Made by a program: the position numbers and the translations under genes. DNA of 64,000 bases, from positions 441,239 to 505,238 of the forward strand of contig NW_003137828.1 in the NCBI RefSeq assembly GCF_000003605.2. Reading direction: 5' to 3'. How positions within the stretch are numbered: position 1 is the stretch's first letter; every line of letters begins with the position of its first letter. This document shows, piece after piece, positions 1 to 13,995 of this stretch. This DNA is from Saccoglossus kowalevskii. Lineage: Eukaryota > Hemichordata > Enteropneusta > Harrimaniidae. Under the pieces are notes generated by a model. That model saw only the letters and a program-made list of their open reading frames with translations. It ran no database searches and was not told the DNA's origin.

Positions 1-3000
1 CCGTTTGCACTATATTGTACTTTAATCAAATTGAAAATGCCAATTCGTGTCACTCACCATGGACACAAGATGGACTGAAAATCCTAAATTTGTAAAATGT
101 TCAAATTTGCATGAAATGCTTAATTTGTACTATAAAAAAGTGTAAACGCTATATGCCGAGTGTATATTGAACAACACTTAATTGAAGCAAATAAAAGCAG
201 TCACTGAAATGATTGCGCGTCAAACACACTGTGGCATACTAATCCAAAACTACATGACCGGAATAAAATAAATAATTATAAACAGCTTTTTACATTAATC
301 GTTAACTTGTTCGGTTAAGCGAAGACGCCTCGCCACGCATGCGTAAGTACATATATTTGTAAGTACAATCAATGCTTATATTGAATTAATTACAGTCTAA
401 CATATTGTACTATGATAACATGCATAGTTCATATGTGACGTGGTTTTCTATCAGTGCAGCTAACAACGCATTTCTAACGTCCATTCGCGTATTGCTGACG
501 ATTATGTTATCAGCTGCGCAAATAGACCATACATTTCACGATATTTCACTCCTAATCATGCCAAGTAGTATAATATACATATATTTAGAGGAATAAATTA
601 GTGATTGATTCTAATTGACGGGTAACAAACTAGGATAAACAACATAATGATAGTAACGACGCACATAAACTCACGAAAAAAAGTATTGAATTTTATTTCA
701 TCGGATTGTGCTACCCTGACAGTTAAGATCGCCATAAGCATGCATAATCTTCAATCATAATTATTCAACTACATATTTATGTTAGGAGAGGAGCAGAAAA
801 TAGAATATGAATACGTGTATGTGTGTTCAAAATCGTTTGATATATGCAAATACATGATTTTTCATGGAATAGTTTATTCGCAGTTCATATTCAAAACTAC
901 TTTTATTGTTTACATATTTATTATTTGTGTCAATCGAATCGAAACCATGGACAGAATATATGTCCTATAGTTATCTCGTTTCGCGTAATTAACACACTTG
1001 TCGCATGTTGCTGTCACATAATACCTAGAGAAATGGGGTTGCCTTAAAACCACAACACATAGATTAATAATTCATGACCATTTAAATTCAAACATGCCGC
1101 GTTCCCAGAAGTTGTATGTTCTCTGTCAAATCTGATAACGCGGGTCAAATTGAATTGTCTAGAATTACTCGCGATACTGTGAGAAATGTCAAAGTATGTG
1201 AACTATCTCACGACGCTTGAATCGTTTTGAACCTGAACCTCAATCTCAATCATTCTATTACATATATCCATTACTACGCATAGGAACAAATCACACATTG
1301 TTGGCGATGCTATCTTAAAACGTTATAAATGACTGATATATATAGCAAAATTTCTGTCTACACTTCTGTCGCAAAAGATAACATAAAAAAGAGAACAATT
1401 CATAAGAGAATGTGAATACAAACCCGAACTGCAGGGGAGATTAGTGTGCGTGCCTTGGCGATGAAATTGTATGTATAATATGAAAATTAATTTCGACGGC
1501 TAATAATCGAGATACGTCATGTGGTTACAGATACCACTCTATAATATGTTTAGGTTTCTCAAATGGCAATTATGGCTATGATCACTCTCGCTTCTGGGGA
1601 GAGGTTTCTGCAACACATATTATTTTGCGCTCATATTGTGTGGTCATTTAAGTGAGTCAGTGTTTTTTAGTTTTGTCACCAAACCATGATTTTCAGAACG
1701 TGAAACAAATGACATGATTTATAATGTTGTTGCAAAGTTTAATTGCGACTAATGTATGTCAGAGACATGGCTTTCGAACAGCATTTAACTCGGCCATTTT
1801 GAATGTGATCTGAAAAACAAAACAAAAGAAATTATATTTCCGTTATATATATAAGATCAATGTATATACCAAGACGTATATACCAATAGTTGTCCTTGTA
1901 TACCCGAGATCTGGGTTAGAAATGGCATAAATACTTGGTTTTGATGCATTCAGTCATCTTGAATCGGATCATCAAACAATGAGTGTACATGTGCGTGACA
2001 AGATTTATGTTGTATATCAAATAATCATACAAACAAAGTGCGCAAAATGATCTGAAAAAATACATGCATCAAAGTTCCATAATGCCCAACAAACTGCGTA
2101 CTGGGCACAATACGTTAAAACCAGCACGGAGAGAGACACTACGACTAGATGCACATTATTAAAAGGATATAATTTAAAGGATACTTTGTGTGATAAAATT
2201 GAAAAAAAAACACTGAACAGGTAACTCTGAGATTAGTACGCACAAGTCAACGCAACAAACAAATTATACTTAAATTAATCAAATGTTTTTATTACACTCA
2301 AATTTATTAAATCGTAACTACCAGGGGAAATCATAAATGGAGTGTATCCGGTGGCAACTCTTGTATGCAGTCGTAAACGTTTCCTGTCAGAATTTTCCTC
2401 TGTTTATCACGTAGACCGACAAATATACTGCAGTGATGTCAATTAACTTATCAGTGCTTGATATTTGAATACTAATGATTTCGAAAACATATATTAAAAA
2501 ACATCTCGAATATCTCGTCTTCGGTGGGCTAATATTATGAAATTGTTTGTATCGTTATTTAATTTAGAAATCGGGACGTGTCCTGAGTGTAATTTTATAT
2601 GTTTTATTCGTGCACCCAATTATTGATTGTGTAATTATTATTGCTGTGGGAGACTCTGTGTAATTGTTCGAATTCAAAGTCGAAAATGTGAATCTGTGAT
2701 CTGTTGTATTTAATATAAATAAATATATATATAAATATAATACTGAAATGGGTTGTGTTCACTATTCCCATCAATTTCATTGATTATACAGGTAATGAGA
2801 AATATGCAAATATACAAAGATGTTTCGTGTCAATGTGTGTATCGCAGAATTTCATATCAATATTATATCCTGGTCGCACCATTATACTATATTTTCTTTA
2901 ATGATTTTGTTTTGTATTGCAATCCTCATTCATTATATTAACATGTTTATTGGTTTTAACTTTGCCATGTAATGATTATTTCCATGGATGCACTGAGTAA

Positions 3001-6000
3001 CGTGAACCCATAGAAGCGTATAATTAATATATTTGATACAATTCAAATAATATTTTTCACGAACGCCACATGAAAATGAAATACGCGTTTTGAACTTGGC
3101 GACACGCGAACATGAAAACAAACTTTATAATTATAGGCAGACAAATGTATACTCGTAGCAACAGGGCTGCACTGGTTCAAGAAAATCACAAATTCGCTGT
3201 CACGTTATGCGAAATTAATGAATGTGTATTTTATGTTCGAATCGAAGCTTGAACGTAGTTCGTTATTATGGATTGTTCGTTCGTTCGTTCTAGATAAAGC
3301 TGATAGAGCACGTAGCATCAGTGTGCATGTTCTGTACAGATATTCAGTGAATGTTTTAATTAAAGCCTGTGCTAATAACTTATTTAATAAGGTTGTTTGA
3401 ATCGTGTAATTCAAACCAACGTAACATGCTACACAATGCAGTCATTCACCCACTCCGACATGTTTGGTATGGGCTGTGCATTGCCGACTCCGTCAGTCAG
3501 CTAGCTACTTGTGGCGCCGGTTACATTCTGAAGGTCCAGCATTCAGCAGCTCAGATATTCAATATTTTAATCACTCAGTGTAGTTGTTGACAACCCAACT
3601 TTTCATAAATTCACATGACCGGACAAAACTTCTGTCCGTGTGCGCAATGCTCTGTAAGCGAGGAGAGGTTTGTCATTTAGTTGCTCCAATTGCACCATGG
3701 AACTTCCGCATAAATGATTGAGCCTTCCGGCGTATTGTGTCAAACATTAAATGCAAATGAGGCTGCTACTACAGACGCCCTGCGATTCAAATTGGCTTCT
3801 GTTAAAAAATAAGGCTTTTCGTTAAAATGAGTACAAATACGCTAATTAGATTAATTAACTATATTTGTGACAGTCATTGTTTCTTGTGACATGATGATAT
3901 GTGAAGAAGATACATATACTTATTTACATAATGATTCATGAATGTTTGTGAATATTCTTGAAATGTTTATAAATAAACCTGATTTATAAACAGCATATAT
4001 CACATAATCTCTAACGAACATTTTATTTACTATAGATACGTTATAACGCCTGGAATCTATTTGTTTCATTGCTCCGAAATTTTTACCAAAACGTTTTCAT
4101 CATAGATCGAGCTCCAAAAGACCGGCATAATACGAATTCATTTTTCTGGTAATGTGTCACAGCAGGGGCGGCAGTGATGGTCGGGTTTGATCGTTTTATA
4201 TAGTAGTACGCTGTTGGAATTTTTTTCCCCACCACCCATCGCTGTTGCCTGTTATTGAACAAAACAACACCCATGGAGACAATCCATGCGCCAATACCGC
4301 AATTTTCTAGCCGACCCGCGGCGAGTTTTAATGACGCAGCAAATTACTCAAATGTTCCTCGTTCATAAATCTATTGAATAGACGCTGATAGTGTTTGTAT
4401 GGGGACCTTTTATGGAGATGTTGCTGAAAACCATACAAACATAACATTTGGTAGGAGTACCATCTATAAGTGTTGGGACACACAGTTCAGTATTTTTGTA
4501 ATAATGTTTTCTTTAGTATAATTTATAGAATATGAATAATAAACAAATTAGTTTATGAGACAAAAACAAAAAAATAAAATTGTGTTGTGCCCGCGCTATA
4601 TAATTTTTTTCTCGTTTTTGTTCACGTTGTTCACGTGTGGCCTGTCAATCTAGGCCAAATTATTTTTGTTCAAGACAACAAATCGTGTTTATCATTTGTC
4701 GGTATCCAGCGCAGTAATTCGAAATTAGTACTTCTTGACAACCTCATAAACGTTAGGCCTTTGCATTGTTTGTAAATGATTTATTGGTTTTACAATTGAT
4801 TAATTCAATCTGACAATTGTAGACTTAGTATAATACGTGGATTCATCAAGGATGTCAACTATTATCTCTAGACTTTCAAAAAGTGTTTAATCCTAATGTT
4901 CTTTGATTCAAAACAGCAATTTACAATAATGACGTTTAATTCACTGTAGATCCTTTTCCACATAGTTATTTGCAAGACTCCTAAGGCCACAGTGTACTAC
5001 TTCTACCCACGGAAATAACCAAGAACCGCACAAAGAGTTCAGTATCCCAATTGCATTAGTGGCGATGGTGTTGGTAAATTATAAGTGTTTGGTATTGTCT
5101 TCTTATGTCACGTAATATATTGTCTTATGAAGGAATGTGTTTTCATCATTCATTGATTCATCTGCCGGGTTTTATTATTCCATTCATATACATTTCTACT
5201 ATGTTCTGGTCTTAACTCTAGTCATCCTCACATTTTTGATAGATAACCTCATCATCTAACAAAACAAATATATCGTATGTGGGCTCATTCATTATTTTAA
5301 CATCATTGAAATGCGTGGTTGCCACAAAATGAAACACAACTAACATCATTTCTTGGATGTGTGTCTTGAGGTATTTTTTTGAACGTGTATATTGCTACGT
5401 GATTGATTCTCCTATTTTCCCTCCGTATTTCTTCTTTTCGTATTAATTCCATGTGATGACACCATCTGTTAACTCTTTGCGTTGTTTTTCAACTAACACT
5501 TGTGAAACTCACCAACTTGTTCCACTATCACAAAACCAACAAGCCTCTGACTCACCTCATCACTACGTTGACAGTTGGCTTTAGATCAGACCCCCGGAGT
5601 AATATCCCTCCAGATGAACTTAATCTTGACACTTGTGTGTTATCTCTAAAGTCGTACATGTGTTTGTTAATAACCTTTTCTGAGTCATCACATCGGTGAG
5701 CACTCACCTCATGTTGCATCTGATCTTGTTTTATGTGTTGTATATAGGTATTGTAACACATTACTGTAAGAAACATCGATACATTAAAATGCTTACTTGA
5801 AAAAAGACAACACACTAACTTCATTGAATTGGCTGCTGATATTTAAGCATTGTCGATCGACTGCCTAAAACAGAATTTGGGGTCAACATAATCATGGACG
5901 TCGATAAAAGTCTCAGATCTGGAGGGTCGATGTTATTTCGAAAAAACATGATTATGCAAATCATTAATGTCGCCATCACACGCAGTCTATTTGTAGAGTC

Positions 6001-6944
6001 TTGTCTCATATAATACCGGCGACTACAACACGGGTCATTACAGCGAATGATACGCGCTGTGGAATGTTGCATAGGTTGAATGTGAGATGACATGATGATA
6101 CGAGCACGATGCATCGAACAACACATGTTGTGATGATATTGATATGATATAGACATCGTCAACGTTAGTGTTTGTCGTGTTTCAACCCAGGATGTAGATA
6201 ATTCTACGGAAAATGTCATGTTTCATGTCCATAAACAGTACGATGTGCATTTTATTAATTTTGGATCATAATGTCCCAGTTGTTTTTAAATAATATTTAA
6301 GTTTTAAGGGCAATTACATACTATTATAAGGAACATCTGTTTGAATGGTGCAGCAAACACGGCAGCTGGTTGTATGTTTAGTTTTACTATAAAGTGTCAT
6401 GGTAAACATTAGACGCACGTCTGATCACAGACAATGTAGACAATCCACTGCCTGAATGGAATAGCTGTATACAAGAGTTAAACAGAAATAAAAACCAACA
6501 ATCTCTGAAAAAAAATTTTTTGCACAATTTCGGAAAACTTGTACATTCAGTTATTGAATGTCCTGATTAATTAAAATTAATAAATAGCTGACTACTATTT
6601 GTGTTACAGTGCTGTTTCTACTTCGATTAGTAATATTGAAAAAATGGCGCATTCATTTGTGGTTACACTTGTGTATATTGTCTTTGAACTTGGGGATCAT
6701 TTAGCTGCATTCCTGTCTATTAACACTAATTAACATTTGGAATTGCAGCCAGCGTTACTTACAGCCAAATGATAATGCCACTGGTACATGTCCTACTATG
6801 TGGTTTAATGGTACATTCAACAACGTACACTATGCACACAGTAGATAATCAGTCCGTATTTTTGTATACAAAATTATTATTGAACCTACATAATACATAA
6901 ATTGTCGCTGGAAATATTGACTTCACAATATACGTTTAGATATC
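1..6944. other. Non-coding stretch, no gene recognised
   Basis: About 6.9 kb of AT-rich DNA. Open frames are short (none above about 132 codons), read as low-complexity translations and lack family motifs. The longest pair, on the minus strand at 5552-6219, has no domain signature or convincing splice sites. I see no tRNA B-box, rRNA or terminal-repeat pair here. Confidence 0.5.
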
Positions 6945-7014
6945 ATGGTACACCGCGACACCGTATTGTTATCGATGGTCCAAGCATGGTCGTCCATCGC
7001 AATGCGGCTGGCTT
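6945..7014 (+). CDS. Candidate signal-peptide first exon
   Basis: An ATG at 6945 opens 23 codons (MVHRDTVLLSMVQAWSSIAM, then RLA). It runs straight into a canonical donor, GCTT/gtaagtatt, at 7014/7015. The patch is visibly richer in G+C and CpG than its surroundings, and the peptide is hydrophobic enough for a signal sequence. It lies upstream of the receptor gene that starts at 14886, in the same orientation. However, it ends one base into a codon, whereas the first secure receptor exon needs a donor two bases into a codon. It could belong only if another exon lies between them. It may equally be chance or the start of another gene. Confidence 0.18.
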
Positions 7015-8596
7015 GTAAGTATTAACGAACTCCGCGAATGGACGGGTGATACAAATATATACTGTACGTTCGAGTGGCGATAACAGAAAAGTTGATGAAA
7101 TAGAATGATATATCTGGATTTGATGTAGCATTCGATTCGATCCAATTTAAGGAAAATGCCTAACCAAAGAATATCGTGGGTAATATCACTGGCAGAACTC
7201 GAACATCGCACCGTATTAAATCATTACATCGCCACTTTTAATATGAGTATTTTTCTATCTATTGAGTATATTGGTAACAAACATCGGTATTACAATTTGC
7301 GATTAAGAAATTGACATTCCACATATATTCAAAACAAAGTTTACAGATTCACTTTGTAAAATGCGATGAATCGTCTGCATCAATACTTGACGGGTAATTA
7401 GTGACTGTTTACACGAAAGTAAAAGTCAAAAGCAATCTTTCTAAAATGTCTCATTTACCTTAAACTCAATAACACTCAATTAATAAGAAAAAAGCACGAT
7501 TTCCGGAAACGGTGTTTCATTAAACGTAGTCTAAGTAGTGGTATGTTATCACCACGAGTTTTATAGGACACGATTGGTGATAATGCATGATAAACATGAT
7601 ATATTGCAAACTAATGGCGCAGGATGTGCATTATTAATTAAGGTATTTGCATAACTGTCTACGACATTTTCTATGCTACATGAAATATCATTTACATCAT
7701 TATTCGAAAATCACCGAAAACACTTTTTAGTAAAAGTGATAAAGAACGATTTTGGAGTTGGTTCAAAAGCAGCAAAATATAAAAAAAAATATGTGCGTGT
7801 GGATCTTGGCCCTGATGAATAGAATCATCTTGGGAATACAGTTCTTTTGTTGAATGCAAATAATTGGCAATTGACTGACTGTTCCTAACAAATACTCAAT
7901 CACAAGAACAAATAATTACCTATCAAAATCATTATTTCCAAAACGATAATGTATTGTAACTGATGGCGAAATGATGAATGACTGCTAGTGTCCCTTGGTT
8001 ATATGCGTTCCTGGTGGAAGCAATTTTCTAGCGCCAAGCGAACCGTTAATGGAATGCCGAATTGATGTCATTGAAATTGTCGTGATTTGAATCTGTGCGG
8101 TTATATACGATGTTACAAAGGAGTATATATGAGCATATGTTTCGTACAACTATTGGATTTCTAATCTATGTTTAACACGCAGCTTATGTGTTTATAGAAG
8201 TTGCTATGACGCCACATTACCTATGCAGAACATGTGGTTATATTTAATCTAGTTCGATTACAGCCCTACATTTTGTTAATAATCGAAATTTACCATTTAT
8301 TCGAAATGACGATGATAGTTCCCCGGTAGCTAAAATAATCATTGTCAAAAACATATGTTCACAGTCAAGGCCAATTCCATTCATGAAGAGTTGTTTTCCC
8401 CATTAATAAATAAAACCATAGCTATAAAAGTGATTACCTCTTTTTAATTTTACTTTGAATTGTGTACGAAAGTTAATAGAAAACACCATTCGTTTATTTA
8501 CCTAATCACACGTATCTTTGCATATGCTACTGTCATATATTGTATAATGTGTAATATTTAGTTCCCTCATGAGACGAAGCAAAGATAAATCAACAT
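7015..8596. other. Non-coding stretch
   Basis: No open frame with recognisable content and no clear repeat pair seen. AT-rich with short homopolymers. Confidence 0.4.
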
Positions 8597-8985
8597 TATT
8601 ATTATTATACATCTGTCGCCGTAACGCCATAGGTTACAGCGTGTCGTTATTTTGCGGAATTTTACAGGATATTTTCATCCTACCAAATAAGGAAATGTGA
8701 ACTCCAAATATGGAATGATTACGCGTTTAAGCCTTCTAATAAAAACAAACATGGCTGCCACCAGGGTTTGACCGGACTCCACACAAAGAAGTTCGCTGAT
8801 TCTGTTCTAAACTTGTTGAATTTCGGCAATCCCATGATGTATCCTTTGAAGGAAGAGATGTATAATAATAACGAGGATACCTCAAAGTATGCACTCAGAC
8901 AGTACGCCTTCGCATCGATACTTCCGCTGTACTGTCTTCGTGAATATTTTGAGGTATTCTCGTAATAACCTCATATTATTATTAT
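8597..8985 (+). mobile_element. Dispersed repeat, copy A (MITE-like, composite)
   Basis: This segment matches the reverse complement of about 19630-20050 over most of its length. The shared parts include the text around aacatggctgccaccagggt and the start of the small frame [16 protein letters not shown]. The body (about 8597-8871) is bounded by inverted TTATTATTATACATCT and AGATGTATAATAATAA. A separate fold-back segment (8873-8961) follows it. The short frame at 8768-8965 starts at TTG and passes through the repeat and fold-back, so I do not treat it as a gene. No transposase is present. Two diverged copies in opposite orientation 11 kb apart support a non-autonomous transposon family. Confidence 0.8.
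8873..8961. repeat. Fold-back palindrome, copy A
   Basis: GAGGATACCTCAAAGTATGC at the left is matched by an imperfect inverted copy ending GAGGTATTCTC at the right. The centre contains inverted AGACAGTAC and GTACTGTCT. As single strand this would form a long hairpin. The same structure, with perfect 21-bp outer arms, is at 19630-19739. Confidence 0.75.
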
Positions 8986-11900
8986 TTATCGACACTAATT
9001 AGATAGTTTACCCAGGCGTTGATATTAGATTAGTCGTATAAGAGAATAAAATAAATTCGGGGGTGTTATGAATGAATCCATATAGTAATCTTTGATTGAC
9101 TGAGTGTCCTGTTTTATAAACTATGATATCTAGCATATTAGGGTCGAAACACACTTTCGAAAATTATATTAAAGAAATCACATATAAGAAGATATGAGAA
9201 AATACGACAAATAAATTCTGGCAATTTTAAATAAAACACATATAAAAATAATCTTAAGTGGTAATTCATAAAGCATAAATAACATCATACATAAAAACAA
9301 TAGTTGCTGAGAGTGCGTAGCCCAAAATAACTCTGTCCCGTGGTGTTATCCACTTATACCCTGGCTATACGGTCAACATAATTTCCTATTAACAAATAAT
9401 TCTCGCCATATGTTGACACTGACCACTCAAACTACCTAGAGCACACCTGTTTCAGAACTTCACTGCCTTGAATAACACTACTCTATCCGCGAGATCACTG
9501 AAAGTTTACCACGGGGAATTATTGGAATTACTAGCTGTGACGTTATCGCTGACTGGCTACTAAATATTCAAGTTGTTAAGCCGTTTTGTTATTATGGCGA
9601 AGCGCCCTGATAATTAGAGGAGTAGTTTGTCAATCTGCAATTGCAATCATTAAAAATCTTCGTTAAACTTTAGTAATACATAGTAATACATAGTGATACA
9701 TTTAATTGTTTGGAATGAAATGTACGCAAGAGAATAAGACATCATTAAATGCTTAATATTATTTGTACAGTAGGGAATTGTAGGACTGATTGTTGTTATT
9801 AGATAGAAATTACAAAGACCCTATAGGGACTCGATTTCTGAAACATGTATCGTTTTTATTCATAATTATACAATATTATTAAATCATCTAAAGACATATG
9901 TCCAAACAACAGTTAAATCACCTACTAATCAGAAGGAAATACATTATATGTAATATTTTTTATATATCATATCTACCCCGACTGTGCAACTGCGCAATAT
10001 ATAAACCAATTTTGTGCACATATGCTTTTAACCATAAAAACTGCACACTTTAGTTATATATCTGTTCCTAATCAACATTTACAAGAAACAATATGTCGAT
10101 GAACATATGAACCACGATATACGCCTACACCAGTGATCCTTCACACCGTTGTTAACTACAAATACAAAAAGGTTGATGCGTTATACTACGACAACACAAT
10201 CTCAGTGTTTTGTTGCTTTGTCTGTTTTGACAGCACGATTACAAATCCGATAACCATGGTAAAAAGGGTCAATTGTTTCTTTTTGGTCCAGCGGAAATAG
10301 CATTGATGTTGACTGTGCGATTCTATTTGTGGAAATGGTTCAATCTGCAAACCGCAGTATCATAGTTTGAAACTCAGAGAAAAACAGACTTGAGATGTAG
10401 GGCAATGTGACCGCCTATTCTGTTTAGTCAAATAATTGCAATTTTCTCTAGAAAATTCCATCAGATAAGAGACATTTTGATCAGTGGTGGATAATACGTC
10501 AATCAGGATATAGTCATTCGGTTACACCTCCCGGGTATCACGTGTAATTGCATAGCAGATGCTCTTTGCCCCCGCATAATGGTTATTAGTGTTTTGCAAA
10601 ATTCGCGTCATGAGACGTAGAACATATACTTTGATTAACGTCCGATTGCACGATTTCGTATCTGTCCATCCCTCTCTCTCTCTCAAGTGCGATGAAACTA
10701 TTCATGAGCGTGCTTGTTTATGGTCGTATCTGATTGGACGCCATAGCAAAGTTGTGGCCCAATCAGATTCGTTATTACATATACTAACACTTCAAATATG
10801 CTGAGCTGTCTTTGAGCAGTTGAAGGATCGTTTCATTTTCTTTTTACATACTTGTCACCCACAAGTAGACATTTGTGACTATGCATATTGACGCCGCTGT
10901 AACCAATAACCAATTCTGACTGAACAATGATTTATCCTAGTTAAATTACGCGAACACAATGCAGTCATTTTGTTTGGCGTTGTTGTTGGTTTAATCACTA
11001 ACTATGTACTCAGTAACAACTGGAGTTGTTTGACCCCGGTTTTGGGAGGCGGTCACTTGATAATTGTTGTACACTATTCTACACCACGGTGTGACATGTG
11101 ACGTCATAATATTATATAAGACATGGCAACACGATTATAGTTACACCAAGTGACCTGTTACACTCCGTTCCATTAATAAATGGATACAGTTAAAACACCT
11201 AATGTCTTTTTATATTATTAGGATTGTTGAACTTCTGTATCATTAGTATTTTAATTAGTTTTCTGAAAGAGCTTAATGGATATATAGATAATTTCCCCTA
11301 ATGTAAAATATCCACGATCACAATCGCTTTTGATTACGTCATCATGCCATTTTAATGAAAAATTGCAGCCTTCTGAGTTTTTTGTCCGATTTATGTATCA
11401 TTCTAGATTTGGTATGTCACCTACAATTGAAAGATTTATAAAATATTCGTGTTTTATTGACTCAAATTCACAAAACTTATATGACTGTGTGACTCCGTAT
11501 GGTTTTATTTTGCAATGGAAAGACTTTAAAAGGGTGATGTGTTATTTTTTTACAAACAGAGTGATCATTGTTCGATATAAAAGTGTTTAACTTTGGAACG
11601 TTCATTAAACTATTATTATTTTTATTAATTTATATTTTTTAACAATTATTGAAAAAAAATCAATTCATAGGAATGTGTGTATCCTGTAAAGATCATTTAT
11701 TTATGAGATGAGAAAAATATAGTTGCAAGTGTCATTGTTTTTGGATATATTGCCGTGTCTGTGTGTCTGTGCAACCCTCAATCCAAACCTAAACCATACA
11801 GTTTCCTAAACCTACAAACCGCCTTCAATATGTCGAAATTGTGTTCCTTGGTGATATTCCTAGGAACTGTAACAAATTCTGATCACGTCATCATATTGAG

Positions 11901-13520
11901 TATGTGTTTGATATGTATTTTAGGTTTGTATATTGTTCATCACCTATATATCATATTTAATCTTCGCTCTCATTAACATAACTGTCATTATTGTTTATCA
12001 TAATTCCCTATGTTATTTTTAGTATCAATAATCGTCTTCAGAGATATAGTCACCACTTTGTCCTAATTCGCAACAATTTGTCAACAGGAGTTACGTAAGA
12101 CGACCAGTCGATGTCCAGTCACAGGCAATCCACAAATAATATGTTTCTATTTTAAGAGGATAGTACACATGTGCATTATTGTGCGTATTACTGTTTTCTT
12201 CTCTTTTCAGTTTCGAGGGAATTCATTGAATGTCAATTTGTTACTGTGACATTATTTTACGAAGCATATACATTGGAATAAGATACTAACGAATATTGAA
12301 TATTGTAAATCAACATCAACATGATATATAATCACTGAACGCGCTTTCAGTCACGCCTCTCACTATAGATCATTTATAGCCACGATCGAACGATTTTTGG
12401 GTAAGACATTAGTCGAAATCGTTATAGTGTTAGTACTAACTTTTAAAATATATTCGTAACTTTAAGTTTAGCTTAAATTTTCTATTTCATAACATTTCAA
12501 TGGTACGTTGGAATATCATGTAACATACATATTGGGAAATGTCGATTCGAAAGCTATGCAATCATTTCGAAATACTAAATACTCGATCTATAATCGTTAC
12601 AGAACGCTCTAAATGTAACTATTGCATTTTATACTTTGATATTTAATGATCGGTGAATCCTGGTTTTGTAAATCTCACTACTTTCTCATCTATTTAAAGT
12701 ATTGACATAATTAAATATATTCAATATTCATGTTCTGAAATAGTAGCCCTGTGGAAAATTTCAAATAACACAAAAACTTGATAACAGGTTTGCCAGCATT
12801 GTTATAGTGAATACTTTTTCGGGGGAAAAATCGCATGTCAATATCCAATTTGAGTATAGCTATGTCTGAATATCGAACGAAATCTATATTTCGGTTTACA
12901 TAATTGTTATAACGAGAGCGTTGTGAGTGAACATAATAGTACACACGACAATTTAAATAAATCTGTTTTTGTTTCATATCTTAGTAGACTATTCATTAGC
13001 CTAAAATAGATTTTATAATTGAAGAATCATTAATTCAAACCAAACTGTCGATGATATTTTTAAGTAAGCCTAAAAGAAATGTATAATCTCATACCGAAGA
13101 AATAATGTCTTAATTGTTTTGGTTTTTGCTGTCACTGTGCTATTCGAGGCTATGTATGGTAATGTTTTATTTTTGTTTGGGGGGGATCAATGAATCAATA
13201 AAACATTATATCGTCACGTTACTTGTCTCATCCACAGTTTCTCTCCACATTAACACAAGGAGATGGACTCTTTCCATCGAGGGCAAAGTCATCTATCACG
13301 ACAGCTCCGTCATAATTGTGCTTTTTGTGTCAAACACAGCACGAATAAACATACGAAGCAGAAATTCCCTAATACATTTGTAAAAGTAAGCCCTCATGTA
13401 AATGGAATTTACAATGACACTGACAGAATTTCATGATTTATTTGCAGAATCTGTTCCTGACAGGAATCCCACGCATATCATAAAGAACGTCGATCAAACA
13501 TGCATAATCGTTAGATGGCA
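8986..13520. other. Non-coding stretch
   Basis: About 4.5 kb without a recognisable gene. Open frames stay under 90 codons. A short frame at 11830 begins with a signal-like MSKLCSLVIFLG followed by a gtaaca donor, but its phase does not fit the first receptor exon. No paired terminal repeats were seen. Confidence 0.4.
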
Positions 13521-13683
13521 GAGTGAGTGAGTGAGTGAGTGAGTGAGTGAGTGAGTGAGTGAGTGAGTGAGTGAGTGAGTGAGTGAGTGAGTGAGTGAGT
13601 GAGTGAGTGAGTGAGTGAGTGAGTGAGTGAGTGAGTGAGTGAGTGAGTGAGTGAGTGAGTGAGTGAGTGAGTGAGTGAGTGAG
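13521..13683. repeat. (GAGT)n microsatellite
   Basis: An uninterrupted run of about 40 GAGT tetranucleotides. It creates a spurious minus-strand frame of repeated Thr-His-Ser-Leu (13438-13836), because four-base units read through all frames without stops on that strand. The array should be length-polymorphic. Confidence 0.97.
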
Positions 13684-13819
13684 CGATCGACGATCGATCG
13701 AGGGAAAGAATGAATAAGTAAATGAATGTATTAATTGATTGTGTTTAGTGTGAACCAGTCTGACATTACGTTCGAATCTATTTGAATCATTTATATTTCT
13801 GAGTAACTGAGAGTACATA

Positions 13820-13995
13820 ATTAGCTGCAATATCATTTATCTTGCATATCAATACTGCAGACAGATGTGACAGTTGTATNNNNNNNNNNNNNNNNNNNNN
13901 NNNNNNNNNNNNNNNNNNNNNNNNNNNNNATTAGCTGCAAATATCATTTTATCTTTGCATATCAAATACTGCAGACAGATGTGACCAGTTTGTAT
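13820..13995. other. Assembly gap (50 N) flanked by duplicate sequence
   Basis: The N run is 13880-13929. The 60 bases before it (13820-13879) and the 66 bases after it (13930-13995) are the same sequence. The left copy lacks single bases inside short homopolymers, for example aaata versus aata and tttta versus ttta. This is the signature of a poor-quality contig end that was not merged with its true overlap, so the gap is probably of zero or negative length. Confidence 0.85.

Noticed and set aside
5552-6219. Adjacent minus-strand frames of 90 and 132 codons
   Set aside because: No motif, Met/Ser/Thr-rich low-information composition, and no consistent splice sites linking them.
8768-8965. 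65-codon frame [17 protein letters not shown]...
   Set aside because: Starts at TTG, lies in a dispersed repeat, and the other copy diverges into poly-Asn.
13438-13836. Minus-strand frame of 132 codons rich in Thr-His-Ser-Leu
   Set aside because: It is a translation of the GAGT microsatellite.
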